From NCBI RefSeq assembly GCF_029277445.1, contig NZ_CP119566.1, forward strand, positions 2,854,001 through 2,918,000: a stretch of 64,000 bases of DNA. The letters are read 5' to 3'. The DNA is from Pararhizobium qamdonense (lineage in GTDB: Bacteria; Pseudomonadota; Alphaproteobacteria; Rhizobiales; Rhizobiaceae). Position numbers and translations under genes: made by a program. Every line of letters starts with the position of its first letter. Position 1 is the first letter of the stretch. The notes under the pieces are model-generated. The model saw only the letters and a program-made list of their open reading frames with translations. It had not been told where the DNA came from and searched no databases. Shown one piece after another: positions 38,879 through 49,853 of this stretch.

Positions 38879-39706
38879 CTATTTGCACTTTTCCTGCTTG
38901 AAGACTTCCAGATCGGCAAGTTTGCCCGTCAGGACAAAATCGCCATAGTCCATGGTGAGATCGCGGGTGATGCCGTTTTCATAGAGCTTGAACTCCATGC
39001 GGTAGATCGGCACGGCATCCCCGGTCGCATTGTCGTTGAAATAGGAAATGGTCACCGGCCAATAGGGTTTTGCCGCCATGGCGGCCGCCTTTTCGCCGTC
39101 GGCATCACCAGCCGCAGCCTTTTGCGGCTTGCCGATCATGGTGGTGGTGATCAGCGTCTTGTCGCCGGCGTCGGACCCGTCGAAGATCCGCGATTCAAAC
39201 AGCGTTTCGCCCTTTTTGGCCCGGTCGATGACATCGAGCATATGCTCGGTCGGAAACAGGCCCTGCGCCAGATCGACCTGGCGCTTGTCCGGCGACGTCA
39301 GATCCACCGTCAGCCCCTGCTTGGCCTCATGGGCGGAACCGCGGACTTCCTTGTCGAGCTTTTCGTCGGTGAAGGAGCGCGTCAGGAAGCGGAAATTGCC
39401 GTTCTTTAGGTCCTCATAGGTGGTCGTCTGCTGGTCGGTCAGCTTGACCTCGTCGCCTGTGTCGACCTTGGTGACGAACCGGAAGCTGACGGTATAGCCC
39501 TCGCAGGCCGAGCCGTTGAACTCATAGACCATCCGCCCGTACATGCCGGAAATTCCGGAGCGCTCGGAGGCGTCCTTCAGTTCCAGATCATAGACCGCGC
39601 GGTGAGGCACAAGGATGTTGGCGGACGCAGCGGAAGCACCGCCGACCGTCACACCTGATAAACACGCCCATGCCAGAACGGCAGAGGCAAAGCTTGAACG
39701 AAACAT
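38879..39706 (-). CDS. eipB: EipB-like periplasmic envelope integrity protein (DUF1849)
   Basis: A 275-residue exported protein of the DUF1849/EipB family. In Brucella, EipB is a periplasmic spiral beta-sheet protein needed for envelope integrity and virulence. A signal peptide (SSFASAVLAWACLSGVTVGGASA) is followed by LVPHRAVYDLELKDASERSG, GMYGRMVYEFNGSACEGYT and LTDQQTTTYEDLKNG, which match the family. One Cys in SACEGY and one in the terminal QEKCK could form the conserved disulfide. A GGAGGAAA site places the start at 39706. It is transcribed alone and is divergent from ridA. Confidence 0.88.
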   Translation of the reverse strand: MFRSSFASAVLAWACLSGVTVGGASAASANILVPHRAVYDLELKDASERSGISGMYGRMVYEFNGSACEGYTVSFRFVTKVDTGDEVKLTDQQTTTYEDLKNGNFRFLTRSFTDEKLDKEVRGSAHEAKQGLTVDLTSPDKRQVDLAQGLFPTEHMLDVIDRAKKGETLFESRIFDGSDAGDKTLITTTMIGKPQKAAAGDADGEKAAAMAAKPYWPVTISYFNDNATGDAVPIYRMEFKLYENGITRDLTMDYGDFVLTGKLADLEVFKQEKCK

Positions 39707-39860
39707 CCGTTTCCTCCTGTTGGATTCGCTGATGATGCTATAAGAACACATCGGGCAAAAGCGAGGCATCAATGTTCGCGATGCGATATTTTACCACTTC
39801 ATGAAACATGCTGTGCATGCAGCATTTGACGGCAAAACACAACAATGACCGGAGTTATCC

Positions 39861-40328
39861 ATGTCTGCAGATATTGAAGCACGCATCAAGGAACTGGGAA
39901 TCACCCTGCCGCAGGCGGCGGCGCCTGCTGCCAATTATGTTCCCTTTGTCATCAGCGGATCGCATCTTTATATCTCTGGCCAGTTGCCCATGGAAAATGG
40001 CAAGGTCGCGGTCACCGGACATCTCGGCGACGGCATCGATATTGCCACCGGCCAGCGCGCCGCAGAACTCTGCGCCATCAACATTCTCGCCCAGGCCAAG
40101 GCAGCGCTCGGCGGCGACCTCTCGCGCATTCGCCGCATCGTCAAGCTCAATGGCTTCATCGCCTCCAAGCCGACCTTCATCGAGCAGCATCTGGTGATGA
40201 ACGGCGCTTCCAACCTGATCGCCAACGTGCTCGGCGACGCCGGCATTCATGCGCGCGCCGCCGTCGGCATGGCCGCCCTGCCCTTCAACGCCGCCGTCGA
40301 AATCGACGCCGTGATCGAAATCGCCTGA
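39861..40328 (+). CDS. RidA family protein (reactive enamine/imine deaminase-like)
   Basis: A 155-residue protein of the YjgF/YER057c/UK114 superfamily. Visible segments are ARIKELGITLPQAAAPAANY, VISGSHLYISGQLPMENG, and the C-terminal HARAAVGMAALPFNAAVEID. Canonical RidA hydrolyses reactive enamines formed by PLP enzymes. This longer variant, with an N-terminal extension, belongs to a RidA-like subgroup in which deaminase activity is not assured. It heads a plus-strand group with a GDPD (14 nt), a FemAB-like protein and a HIT protein, probably one transcript. Confidence 0.88.
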   Translation: MSADIEARIKELGITLPQAAAPAANYVPFVISGSHLYISGQLPMENGKVAVTGHLGDGIDIATGQRAAELCAINILAQAKAALGGDLSRIRRIVKLNGFIASKPTFIEQHLVMNGASNLIANVLGDAGIHARAAVGMAALPFNAAVEIDAVIEIA

Positions 40329-40342
40329 GCGGAACGATATTC

Positions 40343-41068
40343 ATGAAAGACCTGTCCTGGCTGACGGCGCAACCGGTCGCTCATCGCGGCTACCACGACA
40401 TGAACCATGCCATCTGGGAAAATACGCTTTCTGCCTTTTCCCGCGCGGCCGAACACGGCTTTGCCATCGAATGCGACCTGCAATACACCGCCGACAGCGT
40501 ACCGGTCGTATTCCACGATGACGATATGCAGAGGCTCTGCGGCATCAAGGGCGATATTCGCGCAAAGACGGCGGGCGAGCTTGGCCTCATCACCATCGGC
40601 GGTACCGCCGACAAAATCCCGACGCTCGGACAGCTTTTAAGGCTGGTCAAGGGCCGGGTGCCGATCGTGCTCGAACTGAAAGGCCGCAAGGGCGACGACG
40701 AGGGCTTTGCTGACGCCGTGTTGGAAGCGCTGGAAAGCTATGACGGCCCGGTTGCGCTGATGAGTTTCGACCATTGGCTGCTGAAAGACCTGAAAGCCCA
40801 GGACCCGCCCTACCCGGTCGGATTGACCGCTGGCGGCAACCAGCCGGAGCAATTTAGCGTTCACGAAGATGCGATGCAGCTCGGGCTTGATTTCATTTCC
40901 TATTTCTATGCGGATTTGCCAAACTCGTTCATCAGCAAGGAACGCTCCCTCGGGCGGCCGATCCTGACCTGGACCGTGCGGGATCAGGCCGGCGTCGATT
41001 ATACCTATGCTCACGCCGATCAGATGACATTCGAGGGTTTCGAACCCAAGGAAAGGCTTATCGCTTAA
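40343..41068 (+). CDS. Glycerophosphodiester phosphodiesterase
   Basis: TIM-barrel phosphodiesterase of 241 residues that splits glycerophosphodiesters to sn-glycerol 3-phosphate and an alcohol. The GDPD catalytic pattern is present: His14-Arg15 in VAHRGYHD, Glu26 in WENTLSAF, Glu43 and Asp45 in IECDLQYT, and His58 in VVFHDDDMQRLC. There is no signal peptide, so a cytoplasmic location is expected. It lies 14 nt after the RidA gene and only 3 nt before the next gene, strongly suggesting co-transcription. The natural substrate is unknown. Confidence 0.9.
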   Translation: MKDLSWLTAQPVAHRGYHDMNHAIWENTLSAFSRAAEHGFAIECDLQYTADSVPVVFHDDDMQRLCGIKGDIRAKTAGELGLITIGGTADKIPTLGQLLRLVKGRVPIVLELKGRKGDDEGFADAVLEALESYDGPVALMSFDHWLLKDLKAQDPPYPVGLTAGGNQPEQFSVHEDAMQLGLDFISYFYADLPNSFISKERSLGRPILTWTVRDQAGVDYTYAHADQMTFEGFEPKERLIA

Positions 41069-41071
41069 AGA

Positions 41072-42265
41072 ATGACCGGCGACGTCAAAATCCGCGTCGA
41101 GACGTCCTTTCAGGATATTTCGAAGGAATGCTGGGACGGATTGTCTGGGACCACCAAGGGGCAACCCGGCGGCCTCTACAATCCGTTCATTTCGCACGCC
41201 TATCTGTCATCGCTGGAGGAGTCTGGCTCGGCGACCGCCGATACCGGCTGGCTCGGCCAGCATCTCCTGATGGAAGATGGCAAGGGCGGATTTGCAGGCG
41301 GGCTGATCTGCTACCTCAAGAACCACAGCCAGGGCGAATATGTGTTTGACCACGGCTGGGCCGACGCTCTGGAGCGGGCGGGCGGGCGCTATTATCCAAA
41401 GCTGCAATGTTCGGTTCCCTTCACACCGGCAACCGGGCCAAGGCTGCTGAGCGCCACCACGGCTGATGAAACCGCCGTGCGCAATTCGCTTGCCGCCGGT
41501 CTGCAGGAACTCACCCGCCGTCATCAGGCCTCGTCTGCGCATGTGACGTTCCTGCCGGAAGATGAAATCGCCACGTTCGAACAGGCGGGCTTCCTGCACC
41601 GGACCGACCAGCAGTTCCATTTTATCAATGACGGCTATGCTTCCCACAACGATTTCCTCGAAACGCTGGCATCGCGCAAACGCAAGGCTCTGAAAAAGGA
41701 ACGCCGCGCCGCGCCCGAAGGCGGCATCACCATCGACTGGCTGACCGGCAAGGACCTGACCGAAAGCATCTGGGATCAGTTTTTCGCCTTCTATATGGAT
41801 ACCGGCAGCCGCAAATGGGGCCGTCCTTACCTGACGCGCAAATTCTATTCGCTGATCGGCGAACGCATGGCCGATGACATTCTGCTTGTCATGGCCAAAC
41901 GCAACGGCAAATATATTGCCGGCGCCATCAATTTCATCGGCAGCGATGCCCTCTATGGCCGCCACTGGGGCGCGATCGAGGATCATCCCTTCCTGCATTT
42001 CGAGGTCTGCTATCATCAGGCGATCGATTTTGCGATCGACAAGGGTTTGAAGCGCGTCGAGGCCGGGGCGCAGGGCGAACACAAGCTGGCGCGCGGCTAT
42101 CTTCCCGCGACCACCCATTCGGCGCATTTCATCGCCCATCCCGGCTTGAAACGCGCCGTTGCCGATTATCTCTACCGCGAACGGCAGGAGGTCGAGCAAA
42201 TGAGCGATATCCTGGCCGAGCACAGCCCGTTTCGCAAAGGCGAGCGGCAAGAGACCGACGACTGA
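41072..42265 (+). CDS. FemAB-like N-acetyltransferase domain protein (COG3146 type)
   Basis: A 397-residue protein of the COG3146/FemAB_like family, a double GNAT fold related to peptidoglycan-bridge aminoacyltransferases. Diagnostic segments are GGLYNPFISHAYLSSLEESG, YFDHGWA-like YVFDHGWADALERAGGRYYPKL and the C-terminal EVCYHQAIDFAIDKGLKRVEAGAQGEHK and RGYLPATTHSAHF (shown in parts). The biochemical role is not established in this family. It lies 3 nt after the GDPD gene and 31 nt before the HIT gene. No signal peptide or membrane segment is visible. Confidence 0.85.
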   Translation: MTGDVKIRVETSFQDISKECWDGLSGTTKGQPGGLYNPFISHAYLSSLEESGSATADTGWLGQHLLMEDGKGGFAGGLICYLKNHSQGEYVFDHGWADALERAGGRYYPKLQCSVPFTPATGPRLLSATTADETAVRNSLAAGLQELTRRHQASSAHVTFLPEDEIATFEQAGFLHRTDQQFHFINDGYASHNDFLETLASRKRKALKKERRAAPEGGITIDWLTGKDLTESIWDQFFAFYMDTGSRKWGRPYLTRKFYSLIGERMADDILLVMAKRNGKYIAGAINFIGSDALYGRHWGAIEDHPFLHFEVCYHQAIDFAIDKGLKRVEAGAQGEHKLARGYLPATTHSAHFIAHPGLKRAVADYLYRERQEVEQMSDILAEHSPFRKGERQETDD

Positions 42266-42296
42266 AAGACAGACCAGCATTTGAGGAGAGACGCAG

Positions 42297-42722
42297 ATGA
42301 CCAGCGCCGCCTATGACAGCAACAATATCTTCGCCAAGATCCTGCGCGGCGAAATTCCCGCTCATAAGGTTTATGAGGACGACAACGTGCTCGCCTTCAT
42401 GGACGTCATGCCGCAGGCGCAGGGTCATGTCCTGGTGGTTCCGAAGGCCGCATCCCGCAACATTCTCGATGCCGATCCGGCCACGCTGTCCGCCCTCATC
42501 CTCACCGTCCAGAAAATCGCGATTGCCGCGCAGGAGGCGTTTGACGCCGACGGCGTGACGATCATGCAGTTCAACGAAGCACCGGCGGGACAATCGGTCT
42601 TTCACCTGCACTTTCATATCATTCCGCGCCACGAGGGCACGCCGCTGCGGCCGCATTCGGGCAAGATGGAGGACGGGGCCGTGCTTGCGGCGAATGCGGA
42701 GAAGATTAGGGATGCGCTCTGA
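42297..42722 (+). CDS. HIT family nucleotide-binding protein
   Basis: Histidine-triad protein of 141 residues related to HINT/Hit hydrolases that act on nucleoside phosphoramidates and adenylated compounds. The catalytic HxHxH triad is at residues 103-107 (VFHLHFHIIPRHEG), with the N-terminal IFAKILRGEIPAHKVYEDD and FMDVMPQAQGHVLVVPK segments complete. GAGGAGA lies upstream of the ATG. It ends the ridA-GDPD-FemAB-like-HIT group and converges on the PAP2 gene, with 8 nt between the stop codons. Confidence 0.93.
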   Translation: MTSAAYDSNNIFAKILRGEIPAHKVYEDDNVLAFMDVMPQAQGHVLVVPKAASRNILDADPATLSALILTVQKIAIAAQEAFDADGVTIMQFNEAPAGQSVFHLHFHIIPRHEGTPLRPHSGKMEDGAVLAANAEKIRDAL

Positions 42723-42730
42723 TCGCGGGA

Positions 42731-43660
42731 TCAGGCGATCTTTGGCTCACCGATCGTGTGATAGGCATTGCTCATCCTGCGCATTGTCAGGCCTGACAGC
42801 GCATAGGCGATCGCGAACACGCCGACGCCACCGAACATGTCGATGAGGTGATGTCCGCCCTGCACGAGGATGGCCAATGCCATGAAGGCATTGAGGCAAA
42901 AGATCACTGGCATCAAAACAAAATGGCGCGGCACGAAACAGACCGACATGCATGCCATAACGGTATGGAATGAGGGAAAGCCGATCAAACCCAGGACGTT
43001 TTTCGGAGACAGATAATCCACTCCATCGCGGCTGAGGGCCAGCAGCGCGTCGCCATAGGCCGGGGTGACAGCGATCGGAAATGCATCCAGGACAGATTGC
43101 GGCAGCTCATGGAAGCTCTTCGCCCCGAAATTGGGGAAAAGCGCCCAAATTACAATCGCCAGAAGCGCGCCAATAACGCCCGTCAGCAGAAAGCGGTGCA
43201 ACTCTTTCGCCTGTCCCATGAAGCCCAAAACGAGAATAATGACCAGGAGCTGAGGCAGAGAGGTGAAATAGACCTGATACAGGAATGTGCCGAACCACGG
43301 GTAATTCGACACCCAGATCAACAAAGTGGGCCAATGATATCCCATCGCCGCATCGACCTGCATCAGAAAATCATCAATGGGTGCAAAGGCGTTGGGCAGA
43401 AACATATAATTGAAAATCGAGCCGATAATGGTGAACAGGATGAACAATCCCGCCGCCGTAAGAGCCAGCGCGAGACGGCCTTCATTCCGGATGACGCGAT
43501 AATACTGCCCGATTGCCACCAGAAACAATCCGATCCCAATCACGCTGGCATAGCCCATGACATCGACCGGTATGTTCTTCACAAAGAGCAACACGGCATC
43601 CAATGCGGCCAGCACCAAAAGAATTCGGACGACGAACCATTCTCCCGGCAAAAAACGCAT
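42731..43660 (-). CDS. PAP2-superfamily membrane phosphatase / phosphotransferase
   Basis: Integral membrane protein of 309 residues with about six or seven hydrophobic helices. The PAP2 signature is partly visible: GFPSFHTVMACMSVCF (motif with catalytic His) and the later ALAILVQGGHHLIDMFGGVGV (third motif with His and Asp). Such PAP2_3-type proteins include phosphatidate phosphatases and inositol-phosphorylceramide synthase relatives; the substrate here is unknown. AAGGAG before the ATG at 43660 sets the start. It is transcribed alone between the HIT gene and azlCD. Confidence 0.85.
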   Translation of the reverse strand: MRFLPGEWFVVRILLVLAALDAVLLFVKNIPVDVMGYASVIGIGLFLVAIGQYYRVIRNEGRLALALTAAGLFILFTIIGSIFNYMFLPNAFAPIDDFLMQVDAAMGYHWPTLLIWVSNYPWFGTFLYQVYFTSLPQLLVIILVLGFMGQAKELHRFLLTGVIGALLAIVIWALFPNFGAKSFHELPQSVLDAFPIAVTPAYGDALLALSRDGVDYLSPKNVLGLIGFPSFHTVMACMSVCFVPRHFVLMPVIFCLNAFMALAILVQGGHHLIDMFGGVGVFAIAYALSGLTMRRMSNAYHTIGEPKIA

Positions 43661-43743
43661 CTGCTGCTCCTTTGAAAACAGGCAACACATACGCCATCGC
43701 ATTTAAGATTCGGCTAAGCGCAGGTGCACTTTGCGGGCGTTTC

Positions 43744-44088
43744 TTAAAATCCCAATGCCCATAATCCCATAGCCAGCACCGCAATTGCCGTGCCAATGCC
43801 AACCGCCGGTTTCTGCCGGCCGATGAAGAAGGCGGCGGCACCGGCGGCGATCGATCCGAGCCGGAGCCAGAGCGGTGACTGTTCGAGAATGCCGGTGGGA
43901 TACAGAATCAGCTTGGCGATGACGGCTGCCACCAGGGCGGTTGCGACCGCCCTCACCCAATTGAGGACTTCGGAATCCTCGCGCAGCCGGTTGCCCGCGA
44001 GAACGCCGAGCCAGCGCCAGAGATCGGTTGCCAGCCATCCGGCGATGGCGATGAAGACATAGGCCCACCAGCCTTCCAGCACGGTCAT
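43744..44088 (-). CDS. azlD: AzlD family branched-chain amino acid transport subunit
   Basis: Small membrane protein of 114 residues with four predicted helices, the AzlD partner of the AzlCD exporter (LIV-E family), which exports branched-chain amino acids and their analogues. The N-terminus WWAYVFIAIAGWLATDLWRWLGVLAG and the end AVLAMGLWALGF fit the family. The start at 44088 overlaps the azlC stop by ATGA, so translation is coupled and an earlier in-frame start is unlikely. Sequence conservation in AzlD is low, so context carries much weight. Confidence 0.82.
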   Translation of the reverse strand: MTVLEGWWAYVFIAIAGWLATDLWRWLGVLAGNRLREDSEVLNWVRAVATALVAAVIAKLILYPTGILEQSPLWLRLGSIAAGAAAFFIGRQKPAVGIGTAIAVLAMGLWALGF

Positions 44089-44825
44089 GCGCGGCCCTCC
44101 CGGCGTGTGCGCCACTGGCGCTCTGCCATCCAGGCCAGCGTGCCGCCGCCAACGCCCGCCAGCAGAATATCGAATTCCGGCGCGAGCCAGTAGAAAAACG
44201 GTCCAGCCACCAGGCCGATAATCAATGCCACGTAGATCACCGGATGACGGGCCGAACTCCAGATCGACGCCAGGAAATAAACCGGCGTCAGGAAGAACAG
44301 GCAACCGGCGACGATGGGCGGAAATTCCGCCACGAATTGATAGACGGCGGCGACCAGAACCATGTTGGCGACGACAAGCGTGATACCGAAGCCTGCAAAG
44401 AAGGCGACGCGATGCTCACGCGGTACCGCCTGCACCCGCTCCATGGCAAATACCCAAGCGGTGATCGCCACGAAATGCGAGAGAAACAGCAACAGCCAAG
44501 TCGGCGTTTTTTCGGTGCGGATTTCCGGGACGAGCGCTGCGACCATCGGCATCAGCCGGATGGAGGACAAAGTGACGGCGATGAAGGCGGTCAGCAGATT
44601 GGCGCCACCGAGGATCGAACTGACGAGGATGACCTTGGCCGGCAGCGCCCAGACGGCGCCGACCATGAACACCACCTGCTCGACGGGAATGCCGGCCTGG
44701 GCGGTAAAGGCGCAAAAGCCGACGAAGGACAGCATCAGGATCATTGCCGGCAGGCTGAAAATCCCACGCATGCCCGCCACGAACCACGTCCGCCCCGAGC
44801 CGGTCGTCTGGCCATCGTCCATCAC
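44085..44825 (-). CDS. azlC: AzlC family branched-chain amino acid exporter subunit
   Basis: Membrane protein of 246 residues with about six helices and the AzlC core pattern GMRGIFSLPAMILMLSFVGF, AGIPVEQVVFMVGAVWALPA, and FIAVTLSSIRLMPMVAALVPE. Together with AzlD it forms an exporter for branched-chain amino acids. Two adjacent Met codons open the frame. It is placed 77 nt after the clpA end, with the clpA terminator directly upstream of its start. It has no regulator gene next to it, unlike the Lrp-linked azl operon of Bacillus. Confidence 0.87.
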   Translation of the reverse strand: MMDDGQTTGSGRTWFVAGMRGIFSLPAMILMLSFVGFCAFTAQAGIPVEQVVFMVGAVWALPAKVILVSSILGGANLLTAFIAVTLSSIRLMPMVAALVPEIRTEKTPTWLLLFLSHFVAITAWVFAMERVQAVPREHRVAFFAGFGITLVVANMVLVAAVYQFVAEFPPIVAGCLFFLTPVYFLASIWSSARHPVIYVALIIGLVAGPFFYWLAPEFDILLAGVGGGTLAWMAERQWRTRREGRA

Positions 44826-44848
44826 ACCATCCGTCTGTTCAGTGCCAC

Positions 44849-44884
44849 AAAAAAACGGTGCCGGACAATCAAGTCCGGCACCGT
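44849..44884 (-). terminator. Intrinsic terminator of clpA
   Basis: Perfect 12-bp stem ACGGTGCCGGAC (44855-44866) and GTCCGGCACCGT (44873-44884), loop of 6 nt, followed on the minus strand by seven T. It lies 19 nt past the clpA stop and just before azlC. Confidence 0.85.
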
Positions 44885-44902
44885 GTGTCTATTTCGGCTG
44901 GG

Positions 44903-47425
<2,523 letters not shown>

Positions 47426-47434
47426 GTCAGTTCC

Positions 47435-47788
47435 TCATTTCTTTTCCATGACGCATTGCAGCGGGTGCTGATGCTCGCGGGCGAAATCCATCACCTGCGT
47501 CACTTTGGTTTCGGCAACTTCGTAGGTGAAAACACCGCACTCACCCACGCCGTGATTGTGAACATGCAGCATGATCAAAGTTGCCGCTTCGCGGTCCTTC
47601 TGGAAGAAACGCTCCAGAATATGGATTACGAATTCCATCGGCGTATAGTCGTCGTTGAGAAGCAGGACGCGATAAAGGCTCGGCTTCTTGGTCTTCGGCT
47701 GCGTCCGCGTGATGACGGACGTGCCGCGATTGGCGTTGCCCCCATCCCCGTCGCTGTCTTTTTGCATCCGGACCGGCATGGCGATCAT
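47435..47788 (-). CDS. clpS: ATP-dependent Clp protease adaptor ClpS
   Basis: Adaptor of 117 residues that recognises N-end-rule substrates and delivers them to ClpA. The core [20 protein letters not shown] and [20 protein letters not shown] contains the hydrophobic pocket and ClpA-contact residues. A flexible N-terminal segment (about 38 residues) precedes it, needed for handing over. It lies 9 nt upstream of clpA, giving a clpS-clpA operon. Rhizobia often have a second ClpS elsewhere; the clpA linkage marks this as the primary copy. Confidence 0.96.
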   Translation of the reverse strand: MIAMPVRMQKDSDGDGGNANRGTSVITRTQPKTKKPSLYRVLLLNDDYTPMEFVIHILERFFQKDREAATLIMLHVHNHGVGECGVFTYEVAETKVTQVMDFAREHQHPLQCVMEKK

Positions 47789-47977
47789 TCTACTTCATTC
47801 CCTTGTCCAGCCGCAAACGCTTGGGAGATATTTGCGACCTGTTCGTGACACTTAATCTAGTGGTTCTTTTTCAGATTTTAAGGCTGTTCGTCTGCACTGC
47901 AATCACATTTGCGTCGTCAAGCACAAGATTGATCACTTTCTTGCCGCCGCCTATCGCCAATACAGCCGTTTAGACAA

Positions 47978-48013
47978 CAAAAAACCGGCCGCAGAAAGTG
48001 GGGCCGGCTTTTC
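47978..48013 (-). terminator. Intrinsic terminator of the phasin gene
   Basis: GC-rich inverted repeat CCGGCC (47985-47990) and GGCCGG (48002-48007), extended by A and T tracts with one bulge. It is followed on the minus strand by six T and lies about 25-60 nt past the phasin stop. Confidence 0.65.
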
Positions 48014-48037
48014 AATGCTCAAACTGTGCAGTTTGCC

Positions 48038-48391
48038 TTAGGCGGCGACGGCAGCCTTGGCAGCAGCCGTTGCCTTGGCAACCGGCGCTTCGTAGGGCTT
48101 GTAAGCACCCTTGGCCAGATCGGCATACAATTCGCCGATCTTGGTGGCTTCGGCGATATAGCCTTCATATGCGCTCTTCACGTAGCTCGTCTGCAGCTCG
48201 AAAGCAGCCTCGATGCTCTTGACCGAGCTGATCTTCTCGATATGGGCAACGTTGTTTTCAAAGGCCTTCTTGGAGTAGTCGGCAGCTTCGGTGGCGATAG
48301 CCTGGAAAGCCTTGGTCACGGACGCATAGCTTTTCAGGATCGTGTCCAGCGATTCCTTGCTCTGTTTATTTGCATCTTCGAAATTGAACAT
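48038..48391 (-). CDS. Phasin family protein
   Basis: Small helical protein of 117 residues of the phasin_2 family, which coats polyhydroxybutyrate granules. The sequence is nearly all amphipathic helix (FNFEDANKQSKESLDTILK, KAFQAIATEAADYSKKAFEN), followed by an Ala/Lys-rich C-terminal tail (VAKATAAAKAAVAA). AAAAGGAG before the ATG at 48391 gives a strong start; the upstream in-frame Met lies in the promoter region. It has its own terminator and a candidate palindromic operator, so it is a single-gene unit. No PHB synthesis genes are nearby. Confidence 0.85.
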   Translation of the reverse strand: MFNFEDANKQSKESLDTILKSYASVTKAFQAIATEAADYSKKAFENNVAHIEKISSVKSIEAAFELQTSYVKSAYEGYIAEATKIGELYADLAKGAYKPYEAPVAKATAAAKAAVAA

Positions 48392-48432
48392 CAGACTGCT
48401 CCTTTTGTGACGCTCGCAATAGCAATATTTTA

Positions 48433-48445
48433 TGTGCACTGCACA
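48433..48445. promoter_or_regulatory. Candidate PhaR-type operator upstream of the phasin gene
   Basis: Perfect inverted repeat TGTGCA-C-TGCACA, 42-54 nt upstream of the phasin start. A related half-matching site GTGCAGCGCAA lies at 48464-48474. PhaR repressors in other alphaproteobacteria bind TGCA-rich palindromes before phasin genes; the assignment is inference. Confidence 0.45.
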
Positions 48446-48561
48446 ATAAAGTCAAATATGGACGTGCAGCGCAATAAAACGCTGTGATTGCAACATCTTG
48501 ATGAAAATTAGAGCAAACCGGAGCGTTTTTGCCGCGAAAATAAACGAAATCGTGAATTCAA

Positions 48562-48593
48562 CAAAAAACCCGGCCTGAAATCAGCGCCGGGTT
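48562..48593 (-). terminator. Intrinsic terminator of the DUF3126 gene
   Basis: Stem AACCCGGC (48567-48574) and GCCGGGTT (48586-48593), followed on the minus strand by TTTTT. It lies about 30-60 nt after the DUF3126 stop codon. Confidence 0.75.
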
Positions 48594-48623
48594 CAAGTCA
48601 TCAACACAATCAGAACGCGTGAA

Positions 48624-48827
48624 TTAAAGGTCGATGTCGAGAATTGCCATCGAGAAGCTGTAGGACAATTCGCCGTCTTCCTCATCGCGGAAGATGACGC
48701 CCAGGAACTCGTCGCCGAGGTAAACCTCAGCGGATTCATCTTTTTTCGGCCGCGCCTTGATGACCATTCCCTGATTGAACGTGCGCTTGAAATAGGCTTC
48801 GAGCTTTTTGATTTCTTCCGGCTTCAC
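48624..48827 (-). CDS. DUF3126 family protein
   Basis: Small conserved alphaproteobacterial protein of 67 residues, function unknown. Recognisable segments are KPEEIKKLEAYFKRTFN, KARPKKDESAEVYLGDEFLG and the end SYSFSMAILDIDL. The start is a GTG at 48827: GGAG lies 7 nt upstream, and the resulting length fits the family, whereas the open frame further upstream overlaps the cysE terminus region and has no family match. It lies about 100 nt after cysE on the same strand, so it is likely co-transcribed with cysE, and it ends at a clear terminator. Confidence 0.85.
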   Translation of the reverse strand: MKPEEIKKLEAYFKRTFNQGMVIKARPKKDESAEVYLGDEFLGVIFRDEEDGELSYSFSMAILDIDL

Positions 48828-48923
48828 GTCTTTTCTCCATGGCAGTTTGATTTGCGCCGCTTTTCGCACAGAGCTTCGATGGGTGTAAACCCCTGGCCGG
48901 CGGCCATGCGGCAAATCACACGT

Positions 48924-49751
48924 TCAGATTTCGAAGGAAACCAGCAGCTGGTCCATGGAACGGGACGGTTCCGAACAGCCGGCCTCGCCCACCACGCGGG
49001 CAGGAACGCCAGCAACCGTGGTCTTGGACGGAACCTCCTTGAGCACGACGGAGCCTGCGGCCACCCGCGAGCAATTTCCGATATGGATATTGCCGAGAAT
49101 TTTTGCGCCGGCACCGATCAGCACGCCATTGCCGATCTTCGGATGACGGTCGCTGCCCTCCTTGCCGGTGCCGCCGAGCGTCACACCGTGGAGAATGGAG
49201 ACGTTGTCGCCGATCACCGCGGTTTCGCCAACGACGAGCCCGGTCGCGTGATCCAGGAAAATGCCCTTGCCGATGCGCGCCGCAGGGTTGATGTCGGTCT
49301 GGAAAACCGACGACGAGCGGCTTTGCAGATAAAGCGCAAAATCGCGGCGGCCGCGGTTCATCAGCCAATGCGCAAGACGATGGGTCTGGATGGCGTGGAA
49401 ACCCTTGAAATACAGGATTGCCTCCAGAAAACGCGTGCAGGCCGGGTCGCGATCATAGACGGCCTGAATATCGACACGCAGGATGCTGCCCCATTCCGGC
49501 CAGTCCTCGAGCATTTCGGAAAAGGTCTGGCGCAGGAGATTGGCCTGAAGATCGGGATGATCGAGACGCTCGCAGATGCGGTAGATGACGCTGTCTTCAA
49601 GCGAGCGCTGATTGATGATGACGGAATACAGGAACGCAGCCAGCAAGGGATCCTGCTGGGCAGCGATCCGCGCCTCTTCCTGCAGACTATCCCAGATCGG
49701 ATCCATGATCTTCACGGTTTCGCTCTGGCGTATGTCAGTCCTGGCGACCAT
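48924..49751 (-). CDS. cysE: Serine O-acetyltransferase
   Basis: Acetylates serine to O-acetylserine, the first step of cysteine synthesis. The 275-residue protein has the N-terminal helical domain (DPIWDSLQEEARIAAQQDPL, LLRQTFSEM) and the C-terminal left-handed beta-helix with catalytic segments HAIQTHRLAHWL, DINPAARIGKGIFLDHATG, GVTLGGTGKEGSDRHPKIG and AGSVVLKEVPSKTTVAGVPA. The C-terminal Ile (SFEI) could insert into the cysteine synthase active site, as in the known complex. AAGGAG at 7 nt supports the ATG at 49751 rather than the upstream GTG. Confidence 0.96.
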   Translation of the reverse strand: MVARTDIRQSETVKIMDPIWDSLQEEARIAAQQDPLLAAFLYSVIINQRSLEDSVIYRICERLDHPDLQANLLRQTFSEMLEDWPEWGSILRVDIQAVYDRDPACTRFLEAILYFKGFHAIQTHRLAHWLMNRGRRDFALYLQSRSSSVFQTDINPAARIGKGIFLDHATGLVVGETAVIGDNVSILHGVTLGGTGKEGSDRHPKIGNGVLIGAGAKILGNIHIGNCSRVAAGSVVLKEVPSKTTVAGVPARVVGEAGCSEPSRSMDQLLVSFEI

Positions 49752-49853
49752 CGCCACTCTCCTTCGTCGTCCGTCTGTCCATCAGGTATAGGCCAAATCG
49801 CACCGGATATAAATGGCCGCCCGGAAATAGACGCTTAAAACGCTGATCCAGCG

